Shown here: positions 8,489-16,210 of the stretch, piece after piece
How positions within the stretch are numbered: position 1 is the first letter of the stretch
Layout of the letters: each line of letters starts with the position of its first letter
Assembly (NCBI GenBank): GCA_038326325.1
Contig: JBBQJW010000003.1
Span: forward strand, 62,001-126,000
DNA: 64,000 bases
Source of the DNA: UBA10324 sp038326325
Lineage (GTDB): Bacteria; Bacteroidota; Bacteroidia; Chitinophagales; UBA10324
Direction: 5' to 3'
Notes under the pieces: model-generated
Databases searched by the model: none
Told to the model about the DNA's origin: nothing
The model's input: only the letters and a program-made list of their open reading frames with translations
Translations under genes and position numbers: made by a program

Positions 8489-8896
8489 TCAGTATTGCTT
8501 TTTCACTTTTACAGTTGATGAAGTAATAAGATAATCATTGTCATCATACACATAAACTTTATAAGTTCCTGAGTCGTAGAAAGTAATTTCTTTCCAAAAA
8601 AATTGCCAGTCAGGTTGCGAGTCCTGACGGATTGTTTCGCTGAATTTTTCAGTGCCATCTGATTCAACTTCATAAATATCATAGTTGATATAATAGCTGC
8701 GTAAATCGTATGGCATGCGAACTAAAAAATCAAAATAGCCACCGTTGTTGCCAATCACAAATGTGTTGCTTTCATTTATTGCGTAACCGTCTTTATCAAC
8801 TGACTCGCAGAAATAAAGTGATTGAGCTTTTGTTTCTGCCGAAGCAAAAAATAAAAACGCAATTGCAAAAGTTTTTATTGTAAAAAGATTTTTCAT
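8489..8896 (-). CDS. small secreted protein, unknown
   Basis: The frame from the ATG at 8896 encodes about 135 residues: a signal peptide (MKNLFTIKTFAIAFLFF..., ending ETKAQ) and a beta-rich mature part with many aromatic and acidic residues (YYINYDIYEVESDGTEKF, GTYKVYVYDDNDYLI), probably a single beta-sandwich domain. No catalytic motif is seen. It is the last gene of a cluster of three small secreted-type genes; the preceding 52-residue ORF stops 6 bp before this start. Confidence 0.75.
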   Translation of the reverse strand: MKNLFTIKTFAIAFLFFASAETKAQSLYFCESVDKDGYAINESNTFVIGNNGGYFDFLVRMPYDLRSYYINYDIYEVESDGTEKFSETIRQDSQPDWQFFWKEITFYDSGTYKVYVYDDNDYLITSSTVKVKKQY

Positions 8897-8902
8897 GGTC
8901 AA

Positions 8903-9061
8903 TTATTTAGGTGAAGAAATTGAGTTGTAAAATTTTTGAATGATTGATACTGATTGATTAACCATTGCTTTTATTGACTTTGCATTCTCGTTTGTAACTG
9001 AGATAATATTAACCTCATACACAATCATTGCGAGTAATGAAATAACAATTAATCTAATCAT
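8903..9061 (-). CDS. 52-residue small exported or membrane peptide
   Basis: The minus-strand frame from ATG at 9061 to TAA at 8903 encodes MIRLIVISLLAMIVYEVNII followed by a polar helix ending in SISSPK. The hydrophobic N-terminus would be a signal or single membrane anchor. It starts 11 bp after the stop of the upstream secreted protein and stops 6 bp before the next start, so spacing strongly supports an operon member. No family is recognised. Confidence 0.5.
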   Translation of the reverse strand: MIRLIVISLLAMIVYEVNIISVTNENAKSIKAMVNQSVSIIQKFYNSISSPK

Positions 9062-9072
9062 TAGGTGTTCAA

Positions 9073-9462
9073 TCATTGGTAAACCGGGTTTTGAATTTGA
9101 ATGAAGTTCATCTTTTCCATTATTCCGCCTGCTGAAGCAATTAGGTTCAATTCAAATCGAACTTTTAAAACAGACCATGTAAAATTTATTTGCTGAACCT
9201 GAAATGGATTGAAATTATTTTTCTTGCTTTGAAAGCAATTGTAGAATTTATTAATGCTGTAACAGTTTTGTTTTTTCTCGTGAATGTTTTTTAATGAAAG
9301 ATTTTCAGGTGAAATATTTTTTTGAATGGAATTGTGAAAATTTGTGAAAGAAAAAAAATCATTCATTTTAATTGAGCGATTAGATAAATTCATTTCGCTT
9401 GCAAATTGTGCTGAACACAATCTGAATGAAATAAAAAGTAAAAGAGTTAAAGTCGTTTTCAT
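9073..9462 (-). CDS. small secreted protein, unknown
   Basis: This 129-residue protein has a clear signal peptide (MKTTLTLLLFISFRLCSAQ) and a mature part rich in Asn, Lys and Phe (FFSFTNFHNSIQKNI, FQSKKNNFNPFQVQQINF). It contains two cysteines (NCYSINKFYNC) that could form a disulfide. It is the first gene of the three-gene minus-strand cluster. All three genes have CACCTAA close upstream of or at their start. No family is recognised. Confidence 0.65.
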   Translation of the reverse strand: MKTTLTLLLFISFRLCSAQFASEMNLSNRSIKMNDFFSFTNFHNSIQKNISPENLSLKNIHEKKQNCYSINKFYNCFQSKKNNFNPFQVQQINFTWSVLKVRFELNLIASAGGIMEKMNFIQIQNPVYQ

Positions 9463-9714
9463 TGTTCTTAGGTGAAACCAAAAGTATTTGGTTGTTTAGG
9501 TTTCGGTAGTAAAAAAACTTCGAACAGTGTGAAAACATCGATGGAATGATAGTTTCAGGAGATGATAAAATTTTAGAAATAAGTATTTATTCGAATTTCA
9601 AGGATTATGAAATTGTTTATGTGAAATAATTTCCGTTCAAAACAAATTGAATAAGAAATTTTTGTTTCGCTAACTATTTTTAGTTTCATCCCATAAACAA
9701 TTAAAACATTCTTC

Positions 9715-11217
9715 ATGGCAAGTAAATTATTTGTTAAGAAATCAATGGAATCGCTGATGCAGGAAACAACTGATGAGCATTCTTTGAAAAGAACTTTGAG
9801 TGCAGCAGCGCTTGTTGCATTGGGAATTGGAGCCATTATAGGAGCCGGCCTTTTTGTTCGAACAGCGGCTGCGGCAGCAAACAATGCAGGTCCATCTGTT
9901 ACATATGGATTTATGGTGGCAGGATTAGGATGTGCATTTGCTGGCTTGTGTTATGCTGAATTCGCAAGCATGATTCCGATAGCGGGTAGTGCATACACAT
10001 ATTCATATGCAACAATGGGAGAATTTATTGCATGGATAATTGGTTGGGATTTGGTTTTAGAATATGCTCTTGGTGCAGCAACAGTTGGAATTGCATGGAG
10101 TGAATACCTGAATAAATTTTTAACGCAATTTTTCGGCGTTGCGATTCCATATCAATGGTATCACTCACCCTTTGAAACTTCGACGGATGGAGTTCACGGT
10201 ATCATGAATATTCCTGCGCTGTTTATTATTCTCATGCTTACACTTCTTCTTATTCGTGGAATGAAAGAGTCGGCATTTGTAAACGGATTGATTGTAATTA
10301 CAAAAGTTACGATTGTAATTCTGTTCATTGCTTTCGGATGGAGTTATATGAATCCTGTTAATCATACTCCGTTTATTCCTGATGCAACTATTTATACTGA
10401 TACAGCAGGAGTTGACCACAACTATGGTGGCATAATGGGAATTCTTGGTGCAGCAGGCGTTGTGTTTTTCGCATTTATTGGTTTCGATGCAGTATCAACA
10501 GCTGCGCAGGAGGCAAAAAATCCAAAGAAGGATATGCCGATTGGAATTCTTGGTTCGCTTGCAATCTGTACCGTGCTTTATATTTTGTTTGCTTATGTTT
10601 TAACGGGTGTAGGTTCTGTTGATGATTTCCGTCATGCAGGTAAAGAAGCTTCTGTAACATATGCAATCACTACTTACATGACCGGCTTTGGATGGTTAGC
10701 GAAACTTGTAACAGTTGCAATTCTCGCCGGTTTCTCTTCTGTAATACTTGTGATGCTGATGGGACAATCAAGAGTTTTTTATTCAATGAGTCGTGATGGA
10801 TTGGTTCCGAAAATATTCTCTGACCTTCATCCGAAATTCAGAACTCCATATAAAAGCAACTGGTTATTTTTTGGTTTCGTAGGAATGTTTGCTGCATTTG
10901 TTCCAGGTGATATTGTTGGAGATATGACAAGCATCGGAACGCTCTTCGCATTTATTCTGGTTTGCGCCGGTGTTTGGATTTTAAGAGTTAAACAACCAAA
11001 CCTTCAACGACAATTTAAAACTCCACTTGTCCCACTTGTTCCGATTTTAGGAATACTTGTTTGCGGTGCAATGATATTCGGTTTGGGTTGGCCTAATTGG
11101 ATGCGATTAGGGATATGGTTGTTGATTGGTTTTATAATTTATTTCGGATATAGCCAGCACAATAGTCATTTGAATAAAGAAAAGAATGGGACTCTTGATG
11201 AAGGAATGAATAAATAA
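9715..11217 (+). CDS. APC family amino-acid permease
   Basis: This 500-residue inner-membrane transporter has about 12 to 13 hydrophobic helices. The first helix carries the APC signature GIGAIIGAGLFVRTA, which lines the substrate site. The segments FFAFIGFDAVSTAAQEAKNPKKDMP and MLMGQSRVFYSMSRDGLVPK are typical of the cationic amino acid transporter (CAT/YfnA-like) group, so it likely imports amino acids by cation symport. The substrate cannot be fixed from sequence. It is followed by a strong terminator and so is probably monocistronic. Confidence 0.93.
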   Translation: MASKLFVKKSMESLMQETTDEHSLKRTLSAAALVALGIGAIIGAGLFVRTAAAAANNAGPSVTYGFMVAGLGCAFAGLCYAEFASMIPIAGSAYTYSYATMGEFIAWIIGWDLVLEYALGAATVGIAWSEYLNKFLTQFFGVAIPYQWYHSPFETSTDGVHGIMNIPALFIILMLTLLLIRGMKESAFVNGLIVITKVTIVILFIAFGWSYMNPVNHTPFIPDATIYTDTAGVDHNYGGIMGILGAAGVVFFAFIGFDAVSTAAQEAKNPKKDMPIGILGSLAICTVLYILFAYVLTGVGSVDDFRHAGKEASVTYAITTYMTGFGWLAKLVTVAILAGFSSVILVMLMGQSRVFYSMSRDGLVPKIFSDLHPKFRTPYKSNWLFFGFVGMFAAFVPGDIVGDMTSIGTLFAFILVCAGVWILRVKQPNLQRQFKTPLVPLVPILGILVCGAMIFGLGWPNWMRLGIWLLIGFIIYFGYSQHNSHLNKEKNGTLDEGMNK

Positions 11218-11237
11218 ATTGTTAGAATTTTAATTCG

Positions 11238-11276
11238 GTCCGGGCTTTAGAAAATTTAAGCCCGGACTTTTTATTT
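11238..11276 (+). terminator. intrinsic terminator of permease gene
   Basis: A GC-rich stem GTCCGGGCTT/AAGCCCGGAC with a 10-nt loop is followed by a T-rich tract, 20 bp after the permease stop. Confidence 0.92.
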
Positions 11277-11299
11277 TTGAGTGTTACAGTTAATATTTA

Positions 11300-12265
11300 A
11301 TGAAACATAAGCTAACCTTGCAGCCCCTTATGTTTGAATTGAAGGAACAACTTTTATTATTATGGTCATTGCCTGTTTATACTGCAATCATTCTTGCTGA
11401 ACTCCTGTTCAGTTATTTTCACAATCATCATCTTTATAGAACAAAAGATACAGTTACCAATATTTATTTCACAATTTTAAACTTTGGTTTCGATGCTGCT
11501 ATAAGAATAGTTGCTTTCGGAATCCTGATTTTCTTTTTTCAGTTTCGATTCTTTCATATTCACAATGCTTATTTATACTGGATAATTTGTTTCGTAGCGG
11601 AAGACTTTATGTATTACTGGCTGCATCGCTTTGATCACACCTGCCGATTCTTTTGGGCGGTGCATGTTACACATCATAGTAGTGAAGAATTTAATCTTAC
11701 AGTTGGTTTTCGTTCTTCTGTTTTTCAACCTCTTTATCGTTTTATTTATTTTATTCCAGTGGTGCTGATTGGATTTCGCCCCGCTGATATTTTGTTTGTT
11801 TATGCCGTAACACAAATATGGGGAGTGCTCATTCACACACAATACATCAACAAACTTGGAATTGCAGAATGGATTTTCAGTACACCAAGTCATCATCGTG
11901 TGCATCATGCTTCGAACACAAAATACTTAGATCGTAACATGGGAATGTTCCTTATAATCTGGGATAAAATGTTCGGGACTTTTGAAGAAGAGAATGACAG
12001 TTACGAACCGATTCGATTTGGGTTAACAAAAAATGTTGAATCGAAAAATGCTGTTACAGTTGTTTTTCATGAATGGAAAGAAATAGTTAAAGATGTAAGA
12101 CATGCTCCAACATTTTATATAAAATGGATGTATGTATTTGGCCCTCCTGGCTGGAGTCACGACGGAAGTAAAAAAACAAGTAAGCAGTTAAGAGCAAAAA
12201 TGAATGGCTCGAAAAAACTTTATTCCGAAATTCAGGGATGTCAGGAAGTTGAAGTTCAAAATTGA
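11300..12265 (+). CDS. sterol desaturase / fatty acid hydroxylase superfamily protein
   Basis: This 321-residue integral membrane di-iron oxygenase-type protein has three to five N-terminal hydrophobic helices followed by the three histidine clusters of the family: HRFDH (about residue 112), HVTHHSS (about residue 125) and SHHRVHHAS (about residue 196). Such enzymes hydroxylate or desaturate lipids, using O2 and a di-iron centre at the cytosolic face. The ATG at 11300 lies right after the permease terminator. The lipid substrate is unknown; Bacteroidota homologues are often described only as sterol desaturase family. Confidence 0.9.
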   Translation: MKHKLTLQPLMFELKEQLLLLWSLPVYTAIILAELLFSYFHNHHLYRTKDTVTNIYFTILNFGFDAAIRIVAFGILIFFFQFRFFHIHNAYLYWIICFVAEDFMYYWLHRFDHTCRFFWAVHVTHHSSEEFNLTVGFRSSVFQPLYRFIYFIPVVLIGFRPADILFVYAVTQIWGVLIHTQYINKLGIAEWIFSTPSHHRVHHASNTKYLDRNMGMFLIIWDKMFGTFEEENDSYEPIRFGLTKNVESKNAVTVVFHEWKEIVKDVRHAPTFYIKWMYVFGPPGWSHDGSKKTSKQLRAKMNGSKKLYSEIQGCQEVEVQN

Positions 12266-12316
12266 TATAGCAGTTTCAATCATTTATAATACTTTCACAG
12301 AATCAAAATCACATCA

Positions 12317-13150
12317 ATGAAAAAAATCTTTACACTCATTTCAATTTGTATTATTTCTCTGAATGTTTCTGCACAAAGCAATTTAACATTTCACGATTAT
12401 TCCGGAGCAACCATTCTTGGAGATACAATTAACTTCTCTCAATATTATGGTAAGAAAGTAATGGTTGTAAATACAGCTAGTTTTTGTGCTTACACCCCTC
12501 AGTATGCCGACCTTGATTCTCTTTATGCCCATTACCATCAATATAATTTTGAAATAATAGGATTCCCTTGTAACGATTTTGGCGGGCAAGATCCGCATGA
12601 TGATTCAACTATTAATCAATTTTGCCAAGGTGTTTATGGTGTTCAATTCCAAATGATGTCGAAGGTTGCAACTATCTCTGCTGATACTGCGCCAGTTTAT
12701 AAATGGTTGCAGCGTGCTGATTTGAATGGAGTTGCAAATGCACATGTTGCATGGAATTTTAATAAATTTTGTATTGACGAAGCTGGACACTGGGTTGCTC
12801 ATTATTTTAGCCCAACACTTCCTGAAGATACTGCAATCACTAATTGGATATTGTCTCCTTCTGTTATTTCTTCGGTTAAGACTGTAAATGATTTAACAAA
12901 CCTGATTCAGATTACATCAGCTAATCCAACTAATTCTTCTATTGATTTTGAAATGAGGGTTGCAGCTAAAAGTGTGACAGTTGCTGTTTATTCTGTTGAT
13001 GGAAGAATGATTAGCAAAATTTATAATGATGCCACAACTGCTAATCAGCGATTCAGTTTTTCAACTGTTACACTTGCTCAGGGAATTTATTTTGTAAAAC
13101 TCAATGTAAACGGGACACAGCAAACGATTAAATATGTTGTTGTGAAGTAA
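12317..13150 (+). CDS. secreted glutathione peroxidase-like protein with T9SS sorting domain
   Basis: This 277-residue protein has three parts. A signal peptide ends VSAQ at about residue 20. A glutathione peroxidase domain (about residues 21-180) carries NTASFCAYTPQY with the peroxidatic Cys, FPCNDFGGQDP with the conserved Gln/second Cys region, and WNFNKFCIDEAG with the catalytic Trp-Asn. A T9SS sorting domain occupies about residues 205-277 (VAVYSVDGRMISKIY, LAQGIYFVKLNVNGTQQ). Bacterial family members usually use thioredoxin and act in cytosol or periplasm; the C-terminal domain predicts surface export. It is unusual in being a small redox enzyme routed through T9SS. Confidence 0.88.
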   Translation: MKKIFTLISICIISLNVSAQSNLTFHDYSGATILGDTINFSQYYGKKVMVVNTASFCAYTPQYADLDSLYAHYHQYNFEIIGFPCNDFGGQDPHDDSTINQFCQGVYGVQFQMMSKVATISADTAPVYKWLQRADLNGVANAHVAWNFNKFCIDEAGHWVAHYFSPTLPEDTAITNWILSPSVISSVKTVNDLTNLIQITSANPTNSSIDFEMRVAAKSVTVAVYSVDGRMISKIYNDATTANQRFSFSTVTLAQGIYFVKLNVNGTQQTIKYVVVK

Positions 13151-13227
13151 GAATGCAGTCCTGAGTTTTTCTTCTTTGTCCTGAGTTGATTGCTGCTATT
13201 ATTTATATTTAAAAGTTTGTTTTGATT

Positions 13228-14850
13228 TCAGGTTTGCAGTATTCCCGGATTAAATGCTTTTGTGATGGGTGCATGGTTGGCAGCTTCAATGGCCATTGAA
13301 ATAACTTTGCGCGTATCGAGCGGATTTATAATTGCATCGACCCACAAACGAGCTGCTGCATAATATGGAGTTGTTTGCTTTTCGTAGCGTTGTCTTATTT
13401 CATCGAGCAGTTTCTTTTCTTCTTCGGCGCTTACTTCTTTCCCCTTACTCTTCATCGAAGCAACCTGTATCTGTAACAAAACTTTTGCTGCCTGATCTCC
13501 ACCCATTACCGCAATTTTAGCTGTAGGCCATCCTACTATAATTCTAGGATCATAAGCTTTGCCGCACATTGCGTAGTTGCCTGCACCATAGCTGTTGCCT
13601 ACAACAATTGTGATTTTAGGTACCACGCTGTTTGCCACTGCATTCACCATTTTGGCTCCGTCTTTTATAATGCCTCCATGTTCACTTCGCGAGCCAACCA
13701 TGAAACCTGTTACATCCTGCAGAAACACTAACGGAATTTTTTTCTGATTACAATTCATAATAAAGCGTGTGGCTTTATCGGCACTGTCGCTGTATATGAC
13801 TCCGCCGAATTGCATTTCGCCTTTCTTACTCTTTACCACTTTGCGTTGATTGGCTACAATGCCGACACTCCATCCGTCAACACGCGCGTAACAGGTGATT
13901 ATACTTTTTCCATAACCTTCTTTGTATTCGTCGTACTTAGATTCGTCAACTAAGCATTTAATCACCTCATACATATCATAAGCACGGCTGCCATCATCAG
14001 GTAAAATATTCAGCAGTTCTTTTTCATCGACGGCAGGTGTAACAGTTTTTATTCTGTCGAATCCTGCTTTATCGTAATCGCCGATTTTGCCGACAATGCT
14101 TTTTATACGGTCAAGGCAATCTTTGTCGTCCTTGCATTTATAATCTGTTACACCACTGATTTCGCAGTGAGTTGTTGCGCCGCCTAAAGTTTCCTGATCA
14201 GCATCTTCTCCAATTGCTGCTTTCACTAAGTAAGGGCCTGCGAGAAAGATGCTTCCGGTTTTATCTACAATCATTGCTTCGTCGCTCATGATGGGTAAGT
14301 ATGCACCACCTGCAACACAACTTCCCATAATGGCAGCAATTTGAATAATGCCCATCGAACTCATTTGTGCATTGTTGCGAAAGATTCTTCCGAAGTGTTC
14401 TTTATCAGGAAATATTTCATCCTGCATTGGTAGAAAAACTCCTGCGCTGTCAACGAGGTAAATAATCGGCAGTCGGTTTTCCATTGAAATTTCCTGTGCG
14501 CGTAAATTCTTTTTTCCGGTAATCGGAAACCATGCACCTGCTTTTACAGTGGCATCATTTACCACAACTACACATTGCCTTCCACTTACATACCCGATTT
14601 CAATAACCACACCGGCAGAGGGACAGCCACCATACTCGGCATACATTTCATAACCCGCGAGTGCGCCCATCTCAAAGCGAGGAGTGTTTTTATCAAATAA
14701 ATAATCGAGTCGCTCGCGAGCAGTGAGTTTTCCTTTTTCGTGCTGTTTGTCGATTGCCTTTTTTCCACCTCCTAAATTAATAGATTCTAAAATCTGATTC
14801 AAGTTTTTTATAAGACCATTGATTGCACTTTTCTCCGTTTCTTTTTTCAT
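13228..14850 (-). CDS. acyl-CoA carboxylase, carboxyltransferase (beta) subunit
   Basis: This 540-residue cytosolic subunit transfers carboxyl from carboxybiotin to an acyl-CoA. Two crotonase-like halves are visible: the N-terminal half with LTARERLDYLFD, GAWFPITGKKN and VAGGAYLPIMSDE, and the C-terminal half with FLQDVTGFMVG, GNSYGAGNYAMCGKAYDP and AVMGGDQAA. The GAGNYAMCG and length best fit the methylcrotonyl-CoA/geranyl-CoA carboxylase branch rather than propionyl-CoA carboxylase, but the substrate is not certain. No alpha (biotin carboxylase) subunit is adjacent in this window. It lies back-to-back with the IS-rich gap before rpoC. Confidence 0.92.
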   Translation of the reverse strand: MKKETEKSAINGLIKNLNQILESINLGGGKKAIDKQHEKGKLTARERLDYLFDKNTPRFEMGALAGYEMYAEYGGCPSAGVVIEIGYVSGRQCVVVVNDATVKAGAWFPITGKKNLRAQEISMENRLPIIYLVDSAGVFLPMQDEIFPDKEHFGRIFRNNAQMSSMGIIQIAAIMGSCVAGGAYLPIMSDEAMIVDKTGSIFLAGPYLVKAAIGEDADQETLGGATTHCEISGVTDYKCKDDKDCLDRIKSIVGKIGDYDKAGFDRIKTVTPAVDEKELLNILPDDGSRAYDMYEVIKCLVDESKYDEYKEGYGKSIITCYARVDGWSVGIVANQRKVVKSKKGEMQFGGVIYSDSADKATRFIMNCNQKKIPLVFLQDVTGFMVGSRSEHGGIIKDGAKMVNAVANSVVPKITIVVGNSYGAGNYAMCGKAYDPRIIVGWPTAKIAVMGGDQAAKVLLQIQVASMKSKGKEVSAEEEKKLLDEIRQRYEKQTTPYYAAARLWVDAIINPLDTRKVISMAIEAANHAPITKAFNPGILQT

Positions 14851-15170
14851 TATAGCTTTTGATTATTGAGTTGTGCGACAAAAATAATTTTATAAAATTG
14901 TTTTGAAATGAAAGTTAGAAACTACTATGCATAATTCTCCTTTTAATAAACTGCCGAAGCAGAAATTAAAAATTGCAGCAGCATGACTATTTTATCACTG
15001 TTGTCTGATAAAAATTAAAAGAAATGATTTTTGTGGATGAAACAAAAAAAACAGAATTCTTTGTAAAAGTAAAAAACAACCTCCCCAAATTTTTTATGGG
15101 GAGAATAATTCCTGTTGCATTTGTTTGGTGGTTAAAAATTCAAATGATGCAAATGGATTTCGTAGGAAGT

Positions 15171-15493
15171 CAAACAATCGGATATAAATCATCAAATGAA
15201 AACGAATGAGTGCGGACAGTTTGCAGAACGACCACTTTCGATGGTAAATGAAGTTGAATAATTTTAAGTATCAGATGCGCAATCAAATTAACCCATACCT
15301 GAATCATTGGTGCGTTGGGAGAATCGCTGGGAAAATACTTCAGTAAAAAATTTTGTTTGAGCCGTTTGAAAAGTAATTTGATTTGCCATTGTTGCTTGTA
15401 AACAGCTGCGATAGTTGAAGCAGGTGCTTCAAAGTCCCCAAACTGCGTAAGGGAGACTTTGCCTTTACTATTGCTATCTAAATTTACAAGCAG
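15171..15493 (-). pseudogene. IS4-type transposase, C-terminal fragment
   Basis: A minus-strand open frame of about 107 codons has no start and is closed by stops at both ends. It contains TIAAVYKQQWQIKLLFKRLK and later MIQVWVNLIAHLILKIIQ, the C-terminal part of IS4-family DDE transposases. In the Y-(2)-R-(3)-E-(6)-K signature the Arg reads Gln and the catalytic Glu reads Lys, so the fragment would be inactive even if expressed. The catalytic Asp residues and N-terminus are absent. Its stop lies about 150 bp inside the left terminal repeat, a normal distance for this family. Confidence 0.75.
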
Positions 15494-15507
15494 TTAAAAT
15501 AAAAAAA

Positions 15508-15571
15508 CAGCAGAGGTGAACTATAGACTTTGGTGAACTCCAGGTTCATTCTCCGCATTAGTCCTCCGCTG
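15508..15571 (+). ncRNA. structured 5' region of IS110 remnant, possible bridge-RNA vestige
   Basis: Upstream of the IS110-type start codon, CAGCAGAGG (15508-15516) pairs with CCTCCGCTG (15563-15571) with one mismatch. An inner hairpin TGAAC/GTTCA (15534-15548) has a 5-nt loop. IS110-family elements carry a structured bridge RNA in the non-coding end next to the transposase, so position and structure fit. The rest of the element is lost, so this is at most a relic. Inference only. Confidence 0.35.
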
Positions 15572-15653
15572 ATTAATTGAATGAATCTTAGGCTCAAGAC
15601 CTACTAAAGGCTTTAATGCAATTCAATTTGTATTGACTTGTAAAAGCAAAATT

Positions 15654-15790
15654 ATGAAACAAAATCACACACACTTTATCGGAGTTGATGTTTCAAAACT
15701 CACACTAGATGTCTGCCTGCTAACAGGTAGCGACAACATCACTGCACATGCTGTTTTCAATAACAATTAAAATGGAATTAAGAATATCAC
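15654..15790 (+). pseudogene. IS110-type transposase, N-terminal fragment
   Basis: From the ATG at 15654 the frame reads HFIGVDVSKLTLDVCLL, the RuvC-like N-terminus of IS110/IS1111 DEDD transposases including the first catalytic Asp (GVDVSK). A stop interrupts at NNN*, and the conserved continuation NGIKNI follows in frame. The reading then runs into the terminal inverted repeat of the surrounding element. Everything after about residue 45 is missing. Confidence 0.75.
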
Positions 15791-15814
15791 TTCAGTTTTA
15801 TTTTTTATCAGACA

Positions 15815-16005
15815 CTAATAATATTTTTTGAATAGATTGTTATTTATTGCATGCTTATTAAAATATATTTTGCATCAAGGATTATATTTTCAGTGACAAC
15901 GATTATAAATTTTTTGACGGTATCAATTTGACCCGGCCTAAAAAATGAGTAATTTTCTTTAACTTTTCACCTACACCCTTTCAACGATAATAGGGGAATT
16001 TCCCA
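15815..16005. other. AT-rich gap between IS remnant and rpoC promoter
   Basis: No coding frame is visible. A phrase GGTATCAATTTGACCCGGCC near 15921-15940 could be the end of a further insertion element, but no partner repeat was found. Together with 14851-15001, which also shows no gene (only a small TTTTATCA/TGATAAAA hairpin at 14990-15013), it makes the pccB-like to rpoC gap 1.36 kb long. Confidence 0.5.
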
Positions 16006-16036
16006 TTTGCAAATCTGCTTTATTGCATTACATTTG
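16006..16036 (+). promoter_or_regulatory. Bacteroidota-type promoter upstream of rpoC
   Basis: TTTG (16006-16009), a 19-nt spacer, and TACATTTG (16029-16036) match the Bacteroidota primary-sigma consensus TTTG-N19-TAnnTTTG exactly. The predicted start of transcription is near 16043, leaving a leader of about 165 nt before rpoC that includes the palindrome GGCGCGCC. It shows that rpoC can be transcribed on its own here, without rpoB upstream. Confidence 0.75.
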
Positions 16037-16210
16037 CGCTCCCTTGAAAAAGGAAAAAATTTTTGGCGCGCCCCCTTTCCGAATTAATGCACTCACTACT
16101 ACTATCATACACCCATTTATGTGTATCATCCAGGTTGATTCAATCAGACCGAGGTGTGTCCGAATTTTTTACAGCAACCAATTCAATTAACAACTAAATC
16201 CATTTGAACT

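Larger units (their letters stand above)
15002..15814. mobile_element. degraded IS remnant bounded by 19-bp terminal inverted repeats
   Basis: The sequence at 15002-15020 (TGTCTGATAAAAATTAAAA) matches the reverse complement of 15796-15814 at 18 of 19 positions. Between them lie the C-terminal part of an IS4-type transposase gene (minus strand) and the 5' end of an IS110-type transposase gene (plus strand). The best reading is an IS4-family element whose transposase gene was interrupted by an IS110 element, followed by a deletion from inside the IS110 gene to near the right repeat. No target-site duplication is evident. Confidence 0.65.

Noticed and set aside
15024..15209. 61-codon plus-strand open frame in the IS gap
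   Set aside because: It overlaps the antisense end of the IS4-type transposase fragment, has no recognisable sequence, and looks like a chance frame in AT-rich DNA.
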